Shown here: positions 1-12,415 of the stretch, piece by piece
How the letters are laid out: each line of letters opens with the position of its first letter
How positions within the stretch are numbered: the stretch's first letter is position 1
Source of the DNA: Nomia melanderi
Taxonomy: Eukaryota > Arthropoda > Insecta > Hymenoptera > Halictidae
DNA: 64,000 nucleotides
Direction: 5' to 3'
Assembly (NCBI RefSeq): GCF_051020985.1
Contig: NC_135009.1
Span: 15,198,606-15,262,605, forward strand
Notes under the pieces: model-generated
Database searches by the model: none
What the model saw: only the letters and a program-made list of their open reading frames with translations
Told to the model about the DNA's origin: nothing
Program-made: the position numbers and the translations under genes

Positions 1-1661
1 TCGAATGCAAAATTCGTACACGTTCTTTCTGTCCAGTGAATTTGAACGGTCCCAATGGGTTGAAGCGGTGGAGGCATTGCAACAGGTAATGCGTTCCCAT
101 ATGTACCTAGATAAGTCAAAGGTGCGTAATTCACAGATTACGAATACATACATGCGTACATACATACATACATACATACATACTCTGTATAGATATTCGA
201 TAACGTCTTTTATTTAAATCGAGCACAAGGATGCAAGTAACGATACACTCATGAAGATAACTCGACCGCTAATGGAATCATTGCAACCGATAGTTTTCGT
301 TTTTCATCTTTTAGGGTGGACAGCCTCCGGGACCGTTGCCTTTGTCGATGTACGAATTGCAGGCTTGGGTCACAGCCTGCCGCACCTATCTCCAGACAGA
401 TATGGGTAGCTATTTGTTAAGATCAGGCCGAGACGAGAGTTTATTACTGGGCGATCTTCACTTGACCCTGCTTGGCCTGACGCCGCCAGGTCTAGACCGA
501 GTAGGAGATCTTTATATAATTGTGGAAGTCGACAGCTACGGACACTACTTTAAGAGAGCAAGAAGTCGAGTAGCAAGAGGTCAAGCTCCGACATGGGGTA
601 ATGTTCTATTCTACAGTAGCTTCAAGTACGCTGTACCTCCACGACCATACAACTAATCTCATTACTGTTTAAGGCGAAACCTTTGTCGTTGAACTAGAAG
701 GCAGTCAGAACGTTAGAATTCTACTGTACGAGGAATGCGGGGCCCGCTCGGTGCTACGAGGCAAGTGTATACAAAGATTGAGCAGGTCTTGGCTGCAGTC
801 GGACCAAGTGGAGAGGTCATTGAACTTAGGCCCAGCTACCCTAGACGTAGCTCTGCGTTTCGTTCCGAGCGAGGTGACTTTAAGGCGAGTGCCGTCTGCC
901 AAACCGCAGGGTTTATTCGGAGCTAAAATTCAACAAGTGTGCAAGTACGTTACATAAACATGGCTACTCTTACTCCGAGCAACGGTCAATCAATTTACAC
1001 ACTCATGTTTACAGACGTGAAAAACGAGACGTTCCTTTTATCATAACGGCCTGCGTAAGGGAAGTGGAAAGGCGAGGCGTGGGAGAAGTAGGCTTATACC
1101 GAGTGTCCGGCTCCGCGTCTGACCTGACGAAATTGCGCAAATCGTTTGAGAGCAATTCGTACGAGGCGGAGCAATTGCTTAAAGAGGTAACACCTCATTT
1201 CCATGTTAATGTAGTCCTTCATTAACAGTTCCTGTGTTCCCCAGGTGGACGTTCATTCGGTGACGGGCGTCCTCAAACTGTACCTTCGCGAAATGCCGGA
1301 AGCTCTCTTCACGGACGCGCTTTACCCGGCTTTCTTGGAAGCTTTCCAAACCGGCGAGCTGTCGAAGGGCGCCGCCTTGCGAAGGGTCTACGAGAGCCTG
1401 CCCGCCGTGAACAAGGCGGTGATCGATTTCCTGCTGACGCATCTGATACGCGTGAACAAGCACGAGGCGCAGAACAAGATGTCGCTGCACAATCTGGCGA
1501 CGGTGTTCGGGCCGACGCTCCTGCGGCCCGGCACCAACTCGCGGTCCGACGCGAAGAGCCGCGACCCGCTGGCCGCGGGCACCGTCGACGTGATGGCTCA
1601 AGCGGGCATACTTTACTGCTTCCTGCAGATGCACATGCAACAGAACAATCAGTCACTCTAG
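1..1661 (+). CDS. BCR: BCR/ABR-family RhoGAP, C-terminal part (5' end outside window)
   Basis: The 3' end of a gene for a BCR/ABR-type Rho GTPase-activating protein, which switches off Rac/Rho-type GTPases at the membrane and cytoskeleton. Exons read as 1-85, 315-598, 674-944, 1015-1186 and 1245-1661, all with GT-AG introns and consistent phase; the stop is TAG. The first exon carries the end of a PH domain (SEFERSQWVEAVEALQQ). The next two carry a C2-like domain (VEVDSYGHYF, VELEGSQNVRILLYEE). The last two carry RhoGAP, with the arginine finger in GLYRVSGSASDL and the family signature NKMSLHNLATVFGPTLLRP. The chain ends soon after RhoGAP, as BCR and ABR do. The N-terminal oligomerisation/DH part would lie upstream of the window. 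Intron 1 contains a CATA microsatellite. Identification is by recalled family sequence. BCR and ABR have one common insect orthologue, so the symbol is approximate. Confidence 0.93.
144..183. repeat. (CATA)n microsatellite
   Basis: About ten slightly imperfect copies of the tetranucleotide CATA, with one GCGT interruption near the start. It lies in an intron of the RhoGAP gene and has no visible function. Confidence 0.9.
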
Positions 1662-4627
1662 TCGAGAGATTCTTGTTGACATGCCGCAGCGTCGGTTGCT
1701 CGGGGCTCGCCGGACTCGTCGCGGCTAACGTTCGATTGTAAAATTCATCGATCTTTTATAATATATTTTATTAGTTTCTCGTGACGTGTCGTTTACGCAA
1801 CGCATTAAGTAGTATATATACAGGCTTTCACGAACACCCGGACCGGATGGAATTCCTGTGACGTCGAGACGCATACGAGTCACGCGACGAAGGACTTGCA
1901 GGCCGTCACATTGGTCCTTCGAGCTCCGTAATATATTTTATACTTTTACTCCGAAGTCCTAGCCAACGAGGGATCTGTACTTGGTTCGATTAAGGTCATG
2001 GTTTTAGGGATGAACTTCGATCAAGACTATGCTATACTAACATTCTCGATACACGTGTCAAACGATTTGTCATTTCGGTTTTTATTTCAGAAGCGTGAAC
2101 GTAATTTGAATTCTCGCATGAACGATCAAAGTGTGTCCTTAAGATCTTGAGAATGTTCGAGTTAGTCGGACCAAGTATAGGGACTAACCGTTTCAACATT
2201 TTCGAAGACATTTTGAGGAAAAGAAACAGGATGGAAAATTCATGTTCACATTAGAGAGACAGACAGACAGGCAGTTCACTATTGTATCCACGCTTTAGAG
2301 AATAAGTGTTTTTTCCAATGGGGCGTGTTCCTAACAGAGAGTCTAAATTTTTTTACGCGATAACAACGTGACATACCTCCTTCAGCTATGTTCATGAGAA
2401 TGTCCACTTTAATCGAGTGAATCACGTTCCTAAATATTCCTCCTACTGGACAATTTCGGGAGATCACGTTCCTTGGTATATGCAAATCGAAGCTTGATAG
2501 CGACGCGATATATACTGGCTGCATTCAGTTCATTACGGAAGCCGCGCTCCGCGAGCTGTTCTATTCTTTATAGAAGTATTTTCACAGAAGTACGCGCTCT
2601 CGAATTTTTGTAAAGGATATTGACGAGCGGTGGAGTTGAGACGTTTTTAACATTTAAGCTGTAATTAGACTCCCGTTTCGAGAATCGTGTCTTTATTTTC
2701 AAATATTCTTTCTTTCCTGAGCAATATTGTTTTCAGTGTGTTATTCTTGGAACTCTTATTTGTTCATAGAGAATTTCGTTATTCGTTTCTACGTTGACAC
2801 GTTAACACTTGGCCAACCGAATGAGGAGATCTCCCACTTTTCATAGCAATTGCCTTTTATTCTGTTTATCTTTTCTTTTATTTAGTATTGACGTGGGATT
2901 ATTTGCAATTCATCAAATACGTTTTTAACTAAATTGAATAAGTATAATTGAAGATAATGGAGAAGGTTGTAGTTACAGTTCCTTCCAGGCGGTCGCCTAA
3001 GTGTTAACACAGGAGGATTAACATCAGAGATCTCATTTCCGGTTGTTAGGTCTAAATACAGCTTAATGGAGCACCAAAGAGAAGAAAATATTCTCTCGCA
3101 TACATCCGATAGAGTACCGTGATTGACCCTTTGAAGCATCGCAACACTTGCATTCTATTATCCAAACCGCATATCCATCTTAACGATACACGATACGAGT
3201 TGTATTTTTCTATTATTGTATACCACCGCAATTAATAATCTATCTCACGTATTTTATAGTAATAGCATTCTGAAGATCGCTCTCTACGAAGTCGACACTC
3301 CATGCTTCAGAGGGTTGAAGCAAAGGAAAGCACATTTGGCAGTACAAATTTAATACTCCACGTAGAGGCCCTACCCCACCCCCACCCCTCCCTTTTTACA
3401 TGCTAGGACGTTAATGAACTACTTTGTAATCGGAACGACGAAGACGAAACGGATGAGACTCGAGTCTGATTCCAATGTTCGATAAAATCGTGAATATTAT
3501 TGATCGAGATGCAAAACAGCAAAAAGAACAAAAAGAGAGAGAGAAAGAAACGAAAGAGTACGACGACGAATTGTTACGTTAAGGTACTTTTCCAGAGGTG
3601 ACCACTGTGCTTGAGCGAAGGCAACTATCGTATGAGTGGTTTCAGTGTGTGTGCGTGTATATGTGTAACCTGCCCATGTGTATTATATCGTAAATATTGG
3701 ATACCTTTAATTTTTATATCGCATTTTAGCATAATACGCGGCCCCTCTTTTGTACATTCAACGATAAATGTAAAGACAAAGTTTCTGCTATTACGATTAA
3801 TTAATTATTATTATTAATATTATTATTATTATTATTGATTATTATTATTACTAATTATTATCGCAACAACTATTATTATTTCCATTATACCGTTTACGAT
3901 TACTGTCGATCGAGCAATCTGACGACAGCAACTCGATAAAGGCTATTTCGCTGCAAGACGATGTACTGCCAAAAATCCACACACCTTTGAAACACACAAA
4001 TATACTGGAGGTTTATAAACTTTTACATCGGAAATGTTTGTTACCAACCCAGGTTACATTTTTCTGTTCTTTTTATTTGTATAAATAAATTTTAAGCTGG
4101 AGCACGTTATATTGTAACCACGTGATTGTTGTTTTACTTGTCACCAACGGAAAAGAAAGGGACTTGTTATTCTATCAATGCTGCCGCCAGGAGGAATACA
4201 GGCAATAAACACATGGAAAACGTTTCCAGTAACGTGCCCTTATTTTATTTAGCGAGGAATTTACATTAGACATTCCTGCAGCGTTACAGTTCCATTGAGA
4301 TTTCATCAACAAATCAGACTGAAAAACCTGCTGCTCAAGATTAACGGTTGACGATGAAATTTTCGAAATTTAACATTTATTCCCGGACAGCGTCTTCGTT
4401 AACACTAGATTTATTCTACATTTTATTCCATTGTTCTTAGAAAGCTGTTCGTTTATATAGATCACGAAAATAACTTCAAAACCAGAGTATTACAATGCGT
4501 ATTCGCACAATTGCACGAATCAAAATTAAACTGTTCCTAAATAATGTTTAAAAATTTCGATATCCGTCGCACTGACGGGTTCCGTAAATCTAACGTTAAC
4601 GTTTCGTAATGGAGATTCGACGAGGAT
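1662..4627. other. Convergent intergenic region and 3' UTRs
   Basis: No coding exon is visible between the RhoGAP stop and the stop of the convergent MOXD1-like gene. The left part is probably the RhoGAP 3' UTR. Candidate AATAAA-type signals lie near 4085. The stretch holds a C-rich run near 3370, a purine-rich run near 3520-3560 and a TTA/TAT trinucleotide tract at about 3805-3870. All open frames here are short and show no family resemblance. Confidence 0.7.
3805..3870. repeat. (TTA)n trinucleotide tract
   Basis: Imperfect run of TTA/ATT units in the spacer between the two convergent genes. Confidence 0.8.
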
Positions 4628-7600
4628 TTAATCATAGTCGGCCGTTTCCTGCTTCAACGAGTCGGGGCAACTTCGAGCTGGCGGAGGCACAGGAAGCTTA
4701 ACCGGTGTAGCTGCTATGTTGTCCCATAGTCCCGGAAGTCGAGATCCGTCCGATCCATTGCATTGCATTCCTAATGAAAATTATCGTAAGAAACACCGAT
4801 GCGAACGTATAGCGTATATCGTCTTCGCAGAGAACCAGCGTGCAGGAATGTTACAGTATTTCAAACGAGAGTACATTAGCGAATTGGACAACCTAACGGT
4901 GCTGCCTCGTAGAGGTCGTGCAGAGCCTGCACGCGAACCTTGGTCCACTGGATGCTCTTATAGTTCGACGAGATTCCCTTTTCGTTGCTGGTTGGCTGGC
5001 TCTCCCACTCTCTCATATAACGGAAGTAGGTCCTCAGAGCGTCGTCGCTTATGGCGCTTTTGCAAACCTGGAGAGATTTCAAGGGAAACATTAACACAAC
5101 CTCGTTTAAAAGATAACTAGCGCGTTCGAGCTAATCGAAGCTACTAACCCTTTGCACTCAGAAGTTTTTCACTGGAAATATTTTAACTTTCTGATGAAAT
5201 AGAAATATTTCGTGAAGCAAAGAAATCGTAACGTACATTGAAGAACAAAGCTATTTTGTTTCAATATTTCTCAAGTTGATGTAAGGTATAATATTAAATA
5301 TCAAATTTTATAGTTTCACAGTGTGAAATCAGGTGGTGAGTCACCTCTCGAGTGCAAAGGGCTATAAGGGCTGAAACTGACGGTTGTCATTGAATTACCT
5401 CTAACCGAGCGTTAGGGTAGTAATGAATGTAGTTCACGCACATCTCGTCGGAAATCGCGAAACCACCTAGAGTGACATTCTCTCTTTCCATTGTCTTGTA
5501 CGTGCAGGTTGTTATCAACGAATCGCCCTGCAATCAATTTGGAAAGATTCGTTTTGAATTACAGATATGAGTTAGAAGCAATGGAATATTCTTATTGAAT
5601 AGAATAACAATACATTATAGTAAATATACAATTTTCTATACAATATGTTATACGTTATATTGCATAGAAAATCTTTACAGGCAAGATCGTGACTGGTTTC
5701 GGCAGCAGTCGAATCTCTTGGAAATGAGTGGAATAATGATTGTCGTAATTCAACGGCGGTAATTCCTCTCCGTCCCTAATGTGCCGTGTGATCACTTTGG
5801 TCCCTGTCAAGTGCGTGTGAAGTTGCGACGCGAAGATGTGAATCCCGCGTTGCGGGATGCCAACCCCGGTACACTCTTGTATACAGTGTCCAGATAAAGT
5901 GAAAGCTTCCTGCAGCAGTCGTGGAATATTATATAAAGTACAGGGTGTCGCAAAGAAACGTCGCCACACTTTGAAAAACGAAAAAGAATCGACCGTTTTA
6001 TCAGCTAATAAAGTGTGGTAACAGTTTCTTGTGACATCCTGTATTTTACAGTATTAACCCTTAACAACTCAGTAGATCTTCAAATTTATTTCATTTTGGA
6101 AATTGTCTTTCTAATAACGAGAAGTTGCCTATTTTTTCAAAATATATAAATATATTTCTTTAAATATATTATTGAATACTTTCAGTGGCATGCTTGGACA
6201 GTGCCGGTCAATTTAGTAAAAATATACCGGGTTGCTAAGGGTTAAGGAACCATTGGCGTGGTCGACAGTGCAATACTTGTTTCGGTGGTATCGCCATTTT
6301 ATCCGTATACTCTAAACCCAACTCGATCACGCCGGCGTCGTACTTCCGCAAACTCTTCGTGAGAATGAAACGAATCCCGGAGGAATCGATTTTCCCGTCC
6401 TCGAGCTCGGGATTGTTGTAATGGACCTCCAGCATCACGTAGGAATTGAAGTCCTTTCCGCCGATGGACAGTCCGACTTCCTGGGGATAAACGAAGGCGT
6501 CCGCTCCCATTGCCCACGCTGCTAACACCTTTTTGCAGATCTGACAGGAAGAAAGCAGCGAATGACATGGTTAATCCTCTTATCTCAATTAATGCACTCT
6601 TAGTAAACTTCTCTTAGAACTAGCAAAAAACTATATAATTATTTAATATAGTCTAATTTAAAAAAAGTCAATTGAACTACTCGGTAGTTTTAGTGTTGTA
6701 TCTTGCACTCTTAGTAAACTTCTCTTAGAACTAGTAGAAAACTGTATAATTATTCAATGTAGTCTAACTAATTTAAAAAAAGTCAATTGAACTACTCAGT
6801 AGTTTCAGTGTTGTATGTTGATAATATTTTGAAGTTGAAAGGAAATCTACTTGGGTTTTCTCTGGCCTGTCAGGTGCATCGCAGGGGCCATCGTACATGG
6901 GGACTTCAAGGTTCGCAGACCCGGCACAGTGGAAAACTTCCATGTGGTGCACCAAATGCTCGTTTCCTGGTTGTATCACTGGGCCAAATTGAAGGATATG
7001 GTGCCTGCAGACGTGTTGGAACGCAGATCAATCGCGATTGCCAATTTATATGGTCTTTCTTGTAGAAGAATCGTATCGGGTTTACTTCTGAGATAAAGCT
7101 GGCGGTAGCTTCTGTACGCGGCACCAATAAGTGGTCTCCTTGTTCGGCACTTTTACTTGGCTGGCCAGCATCTCCAACTGCCACGCGTTGGAAGGGAAGC
7201 TCGGTTTCTTGTGCTGCACCCTGATCAATTCCGTCCGAGTCATACCGGAAGTCTCGGCGTCCGAGATCTGAAGACCAGCCAGAGACGACAGTGGACCGAG
7301 ACCCCTCAGCCACACCAAATGCGTGGTACCTCTCTGAAAAGAGAATTACAATTAACAATAAATAAAGGCAAATAGATGGCCCAATAAATTTTCTGCGACT
7401 GACTGAAGAGATAATTGGGTAATATAAACATTGACATAACATTCAGCAAAAGAAAATCCAGAAACAGATTTAGAGGTCATTTGACTAGGCACGTTTAATA
7501 GTAAATTATGTAAATTCTCTCAATTGCCTCCATGATGTAGTCGTTCTCGTCGCAAGTGTCGAATTTCCTCGAGAAAGTGAACTTGGTAACATTCCCCCTC

Positions 7601-8403
7601 CTTCTCCATGCGAAATCTTCACAGTCCTGCAGCGCGTCCAAGTTCAACTTGCCTTCCTCATCCGCCCACGCGTCCTGGAAAATCGTTTACAGTCTTACAT
7701 GTTACAAGAACGATTACAATTACAAAAGTATATAAACTCAGACAGTGACTTGTACATTGTACAGTTAGTCGGTGTAATTTAATTGACACTTTGAACGCCG
7801 CACGATTTTATAGAGCAAAATACTTTGAATTTTGGAATTGGATTATTATCATTGCACGTTCATCAAACTGAATGTCGCCGCAAAGGGGAGCATTATTTAT
7901 AATATAGAAATGTTTGCGAATTATAGTAATTCGATTTGCTTGGGGGTCACCGGTGACCCATGGCATTCAACGTGTTAATTAGACGACAACGAGTACCTGT
8001 AATTGAGTCTGACGATGCCAATCGGTCCACAAGATGCAGTAATCAGCAGGCTTCAGTTCCCCATAGTTTGAGAAGCCAATGGCGAACCAGGTGTTGTCCA
8101 CGCCTATGTAGTGAACCTCTGCGACTATCAGCTCACTCATAAAATCAACCCTGCAAGTTTTTAACCGTGAAACTCAATGGAAACTTCTCTCTTTTACCAT
8201 AAATACATAACAAACATATTTTTCACTCTAAATAAACAAATACAGCACCTCCAATGAAAAGTGGCTTCTGATCCAAGAGGAATAGTATGGACACCAGTTT
8301 TGTACAGATCCTTTTCTTCATGTTGCTGATGCTTGTGCCAGGGCAAACAAGAACCGATGCTTAAAACAGTAAATAAAACCAGTTGCTTCGTTGCCAGTAA
8401 CAT
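4628..8403 (-). CDS. MOXD1-like copper monooxygenase (DBH/tyramine hydroxylase superfamily)
   Basis: Copper type II, ascorbate-dependent monooxygenase of the secretory pathway. Exons on the minus strand: 8403-8249, 8150-7997, 7674-7528, 7333-7086, 7004-6851, 6540-6277, 5909-5679, 5527-5399, 5067-4893 and 4770-4628, giving 599 aa. Residues 1-19 are a signal peptide. A DOMON domain follows (about 33-150; DNTWFAIGFSNYGELKPADY). The copper-H site has His254-His255 (VHHMEVFHC) and His326 (EVHYNNP). The copper-M site has His405 and His407 (QLHTHLTG) and Met480 (SDEMCVNYIHYYP). All ligands known for the family are present, so the enzyme should be active. The C-terminus (CNGSDGSRLPGLWDNIAATP) lies in a last exon that a simple frame reading misses. 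The substrate is not deducible. MOXD1 homologue 2 (olf413) seems more likely than tyramine beta-hydroxylase. Intron 3 uses a GC donor. Confidence 0.93.
5145..5366. repeat. TTAA-type short inverted-repeat element, family A (degenerate)
   Basis: Left end TAACCCTTTGCACTC and right end GAGTGCAAAGGGCTATAA are near-perfect inverted repeats. Its interior left part resembles the copy at 18327-18790. It lies in an intron of the MOXD1-like gene. Confidence 0.75.
6054..6245. repeat. TTAA-bounded short inverted-repeat element, family F
   Basis: Begins TTAACCCTTAACAACTC and ends in the approximate inverse GGGTTGCTAAGGGTTAA. It has no coding capacity and sits in the intron between exons 6 and 7 of the MOXD1-like gene, just downstream of exon 6 in its reading direction. 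Confidence 0.7.
6594..6820. repeat. Tandem duplication, about 111 bp x 2
   Basis: Two adjacent copies starting at 6594 and 6705, both running from CACTCTTAGTAAACTTCTC to TAGTGTTGTAT-like ends. The right end of each unit resembles the right end of family B elements (GGTAGTTTTAGTGTT), so a decayed element end was probably duplicated along with its flank. It lies in intron 5 of the MOXD1-like gene. Confidence 0.85.
7779..7978. repeat. TTAA-bounded short inverted-repeat element, family D
   Basis: The right end carries GGGTCACCGGTGACCC followed by ATGGCATTCAACGTGTTAA; the left end TTAATTGACACTTTGAACGCC is a decayed inverse. The copies at 10218-10393 and about 12227-12415 share the CATTCAACGT(G)TTAA end. 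It lies in intron 2 of the MOXD1-like gene. Confidence 0.7.
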
Positions 8404-8838
8404 TGTTAAATATGAAAAGCCAGGCGTTTCATAAATCCTTTAAATTAAATGATAACAGTGAACATCTATTCAGCAGTCGAGTCACTTCAAAGTGGTGAGC
8501 CCCTTCACTGATCATGGGATGTTTCACCCTTCTGCTGTTGACTTCCACTGAGAGCACCAGGATGGATTGGACGGCTGGAAATTTCGTACGGCGGCGGTTT
8601 GCCGCCGTTTCCTTGCGGCGCGCATGCGTAGAGTACGCATTCCTGCGCTCTAACCGTTGCTCACTCTTTAGAAAACTAAACATGCGCTAACAAAGAAGTT
8701 TAATGATTAATAAATGAACATTAAGAATTATTGAAGACTATAGAAAGCACACGAAAGCTTACTGCGTTGTTCCAAGCTTTAAAACATCAGATGTTTCACG
8801 TTTAAGACGAAGACATTCTAGGGAGACTCGAGGCTCAC

Positions 8839-8852
8839 TGCGCATGCGCAGT
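8839..8852. promoter_or_regulatory. NRF-1-like palindrome upstream of the MOXD1-like gene
   Basis: The palindrome CTGCGCATGCGCAG matches the well-known NRF-1 consensus (erect wing in insects). It lies about 440 bp upstream of the start codon of the minus-strand MOXD1-like gene. A second GCGCATGCG-like sequence lies near 8618-8627. Binding and promoter use are inferences. Confidence 0.45.
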
Positions 8853-9837
8853 GGTAACCCTCTCGTGACAATATTCGTACTGTAAAACAAACGTACAACC
8901 GAAAACGGATATTTATCTAAATTGGGAGCTTAATAGGAAATAAACAAGATTACCTACATGCAATAACAACATCGTACACAGTAAAAATTAGAGGTTAGAA
9001 AGTATCTTCTGCGTGCAACGACCGCACGCACGTGGGAATCTAATTCCAACGGAAATTCGCTTAATATAATCGTCTCAGTCCGCGACAGTTTAATCATTCG
9101 AATCCGAGCCATCGATCGGTAATTCCGCCTGGACTCGATTAGCGAGATTATCAATATCCAATAATCGAGAGTCAGGTTCGATTAGCGAGATAAAATTTGC
9201 AATTTCGTTCGAGGGCGGCATCGATTTCCGTGGAATCCGATCATCGAAACGATCGGAACAGGAACGATACCGTCGGTGAGAAATGATTTGGAAGTGAGTA
9301 TGACGGAGGACGTCACGATTCAATGCAGATAACGTAATTTACGATCGATCGCGTATCTCCGTGACAAGCGGATCTCGTTTTTTTCTGACGCGTTATCGTT
9401 TACGCAACGGGTTCGAGTGCGATCGTGACTTTCCGGGTTTTCGCGTCGTCAGCACGGCCGGCGGCCGCGCGAAGGAAAATGAAGAAACGCTGAGACATCT
9501 AGAAATTTCCTTGATAATCGAATACCAGGGGGCGCATATTGCATTCCATTCGCGGCGCGTGCCTCGCCGTCCGAGCCGCAATCAAGAAATTCCACGGCAG
9601 TTATTGCGAGCAGAATTTTCATGACGCGAGCCTCGTTTAACGGTCACGAATAACCCCGGTCACGTGGCCCTCGTTTCGGAATCGATTCGACCGTTAACAC
9701 AGCGTTCTCGTTTTCACAGGTTCCCTTGGACCACGTGGTCGATGCTCCCTTTAAGCGTTCCTGTTGCTACGGAAATATCGAAGGTTATTTAAATCCACGT
9801 TTTAATAGATAAGTTTTAAAGTTTTTTTTAATAGATT

Positions 9838-10057
9838 TTAATAGATAAGTTTGTTTATGTTTTATCATTCTTTCACATATTATTCGGAAAATTGAATGAA
9901 GAAAACGGTTCAGAACCGGTTGGTAATAAGACGATTGAGATTAATTCCCTTTAATAGATCAGTTTGTTTATTCTTTACCATTTTACATATTATTTGGAAA
10001 ATTGAATGAAGAAATCGATTAAGAACTGGTTGGTAAGAAGCCAGCATTAATTCCCTT
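9838..10057. repeat. Tandem duplication, about 112 bp x 2
   Basis: Two diverged copies start near 9838 and 9950. Each contains TTTAATAGAT, AGTTTGTTTAT, CACATATTAT-like and GAAAATTGAATGAAGAAA segments and ends in TTAATTCCCTT. Confidence 0.85.
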
Positions 10058-10217
10058 CGTTTCGAGTGCCTTAAAAGCAATGGACTAGTTCTCAAGAAAA
10101 GGAACACCTGGCGAGCACCAATATTGATTTAAAAAGAAGAGGAAGATAACGGTTGGACGTGTTAAATACGATCTCAAGATTAAATCGTACTTTGAATTGT
10201 CAGGTGTGATTTTCATG

Positions 10218-10393
10218 TTGACACGTTGAATTACCACACGATGTTAAAGTGTGAAATGAGAAAGATGCAATAATAAATTATTTCATTGAATTGCGTTGTT
10301 GTCGCAGGTTTGTCTTGCTGAAAGTCACCGCGTTATCTAGCATTATTTATTTATATAATACACGGGTGACCCCCATGGCATTCAACGTGTTAA
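10218..10393. repeat. Family D inverted-repeat element
   Basis: Left end TTGACACGTTGAAT and right end GGCATTCAACGTGTTAA, with GGGTGACCCCCATGG just inside the right end. It matches the elements at 7779-7978 and 12227-12415. Confidence 0.7.
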
Positions 10394-10839
10394 GCAATCT
10401 CTAAGTTTAGGAAGTTCAGGAACTTCATCCAGGAATCCTCATCTCTTCTTTGCAATGCAAGAATATAAGATCAATTTTATCAATTTTAAACTGAATTTGA
10501 GAAACCTGGTATTACTCATTTTCTCAAAACATAAATTATCACTTTTCTATTATCAATGACTAACCTTTGGAGTAAACGTAGACAGAATAAACGTCCAAAT
10601 TTGTTTCCTAATAAATTATTAACGATAAAGTAGTTGCATAGATTATAGAAAGAAATTATTTTATAGAATAGAATATTATTAGATTATAGAAAGATTGTAG
10701 GTAAGGGGTTAATATAAATTATATACTTTGTAATACATAGGATATATTATTTATTTTTTATTTATATTTCACATGTTAGAATACATATTGTTACTGTCAG
10801 CTTATCTTGCACCCTGTACGTTTCAGATTTTCCTGGAAG

Positions 10840-11165
10840 CAACGGTTGGACCGCTAGTCCTATGCCGGCGGCGGTAACTCATTGTTCGGCTGCCCTTTCT
10901 TGGAGAAAAAGAAGAGTTGGGTAAGCATCGACCCTTTAGGATCAATGAATGCATCGATGCCCTTGGTAGCCAGGGGCCGGTCGTGCGAGACACGGCCGTC
11001 CGGTTGCTCCTACAGATTCAGGAACGTACCGACAATCGGGTAAACGTTCCCGTCCGAGGCCTTGACTTCCGGATGGTCTTCCAACTCGTGCAGACTGCAA
11101 TTAAGCTGCAGGTGCATTGTCTACGATATGCGATGGGACAGAATCACCTGTTGCATCCTACCATA
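10840..11165 (-). pseudogene. Decayed coding fragment, parent gene not recognised
   Basis: Read on the minus strand, this stretch has clearly protein-like composition (HELEDHPEVKASDGNVYP; then, after an in-frame TAG at 11012-11010, LTQLFFFSKKGQPNNELPPP). It lacks a long uninterrupted frame, is GC-richer than its flanks and has no good splice sites. That fits a retrocopy or a dead exon. A plus-strand open frame at 10917-11183 is its shadow. I do not recognise the parent. A pair of real exons with a sequencing error is an alternative. Confidence 0.35.
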
Positions 11166-11798
11166 CAGGCATCAATGAGATAACCGATGTAGTTTTTATT
11201 TATTCATGATTAACGTAATATTTACTGCTATTTTTATCTCTTTTATTTGAACAATTTTTATAGAATTATCCATGTACAATGCAGTAATTGGTTACATAAG
11301 ACACTGTTAACTCATTCTATTAGTGTCCCTTCTCTTACTAACTTCTGAGGTAGAAAATTCATGCTTAGGTTTTCCTTCATTTTAAATGAACTTTCTAATG
11401 CAATTTGGAATAAGATGGAATAAATTGCTTGTGGGAGGAACTAATTAAATAGAGTGCAAAGGGTTAATAATACAATAACCAGTACAGAGTATAATAAGTA
11501 ACACAGTACTATCAACAATTTCTGTTTCATGTCCCATGGCGCCGATCAGTTCAGCTTCTAGCGGACTCATTGAAGGAGACGATACACTTAATTGCCCCGA
11601 ACACTGTGGTACACACATCCACGTTTATCGTTCGCCCGGCGCGAGTTTGCCGTCGGTTGCGCAACACCGCGAGAGGATAGTTGGAAATTGCGAAATACAT
11701 ATGCATTCCTCGGCAACAGTTTGACGCTATCTGCTGAATATTTATTTGCGAAATAAATACAACAGAGTCTGAACCAAGTATATATTCATTAATACGTA

Positions 11799-12024
11799 TT
11801 AACACTAAAACTACCAGAGGGGTCAAATGACCCATGCCCGATGTCTTCTTTTCGCAATTATTAGAAAGGCAACAAATGTTTCTCTGAGAAATTATTAAAG
11901 AAATTCATTCAGCACCATGCGGATTCAATTGTAAATCAATGAAAGTCTGAACAGATGCACTCTTGGAGTTTCTGTAGCGAAATTTTCAAAAGTCAATTGA
12001 AGTGCTCGGTAGTTTTAGTGTTAA
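11799..12024. repeat. TTAA-bounded inverted-repeat element, family B
   Basis: Left end TTAACACTAAAACTACC and right end CGGTAGTTTTAGTGTTAA are inverse to each other. It has no coding capacity. Confidence 0.8.
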
Positions 12025-12226
12025 AGGCGATTCACATATCGAACAGAAACGCTGTTCTTTGATGACTTTACCGTGAGCTGAAAAACGACTGGTAAAAAAC
12101 GAGACGCTCAGAGAGTGCAATAAACGGGTGTCCTCGAGCAATACTGACCCTTGCAAGGGAGAGGACGCGATTTTCATTAAATTTAATTAACACGTTGCAA
12201 CGGAGGCAATTTTCATTAAATTTAAT

Positions 12227-12415
12227 TAGCACGTTGAATGCCGTGATCACCGGTAATCCCCGGCCAAATCGAATTATAATTCAATTACCATCATTATTTG
12301 CAAAGATTTTTATATTACAAATAATGCTATCTAATGATTCAGTGAAATAATTTGATATTACACTGTTTCCATTTTGTCTATTTTACTATGAGAAATTGTG
12401 CATTCAACGTATTAA
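12227..12415. repeat. Family D inverted-repeat element
   Basis: Left end TAGCACGTTGAATGCCGTGA, followed by TCACCGGTAATCCCCGG. Right end GCATTCAACGTATTAA. The interior shares TATATTACAAATAATG with a decayed copy at about 16142-16330. Confidence 0.65.

Noticed and set aside
1206..1640. 144-codon minus-strand open frame
   Set aside because: Shadow of the GC-rich last RhoGAP exon on the plus strand.
8429..8683. 84-codon minus-strand frame upstream of the MOXD1-like start
   Set aside because: No homology; lies where the 5' UTR and promoter are expected.
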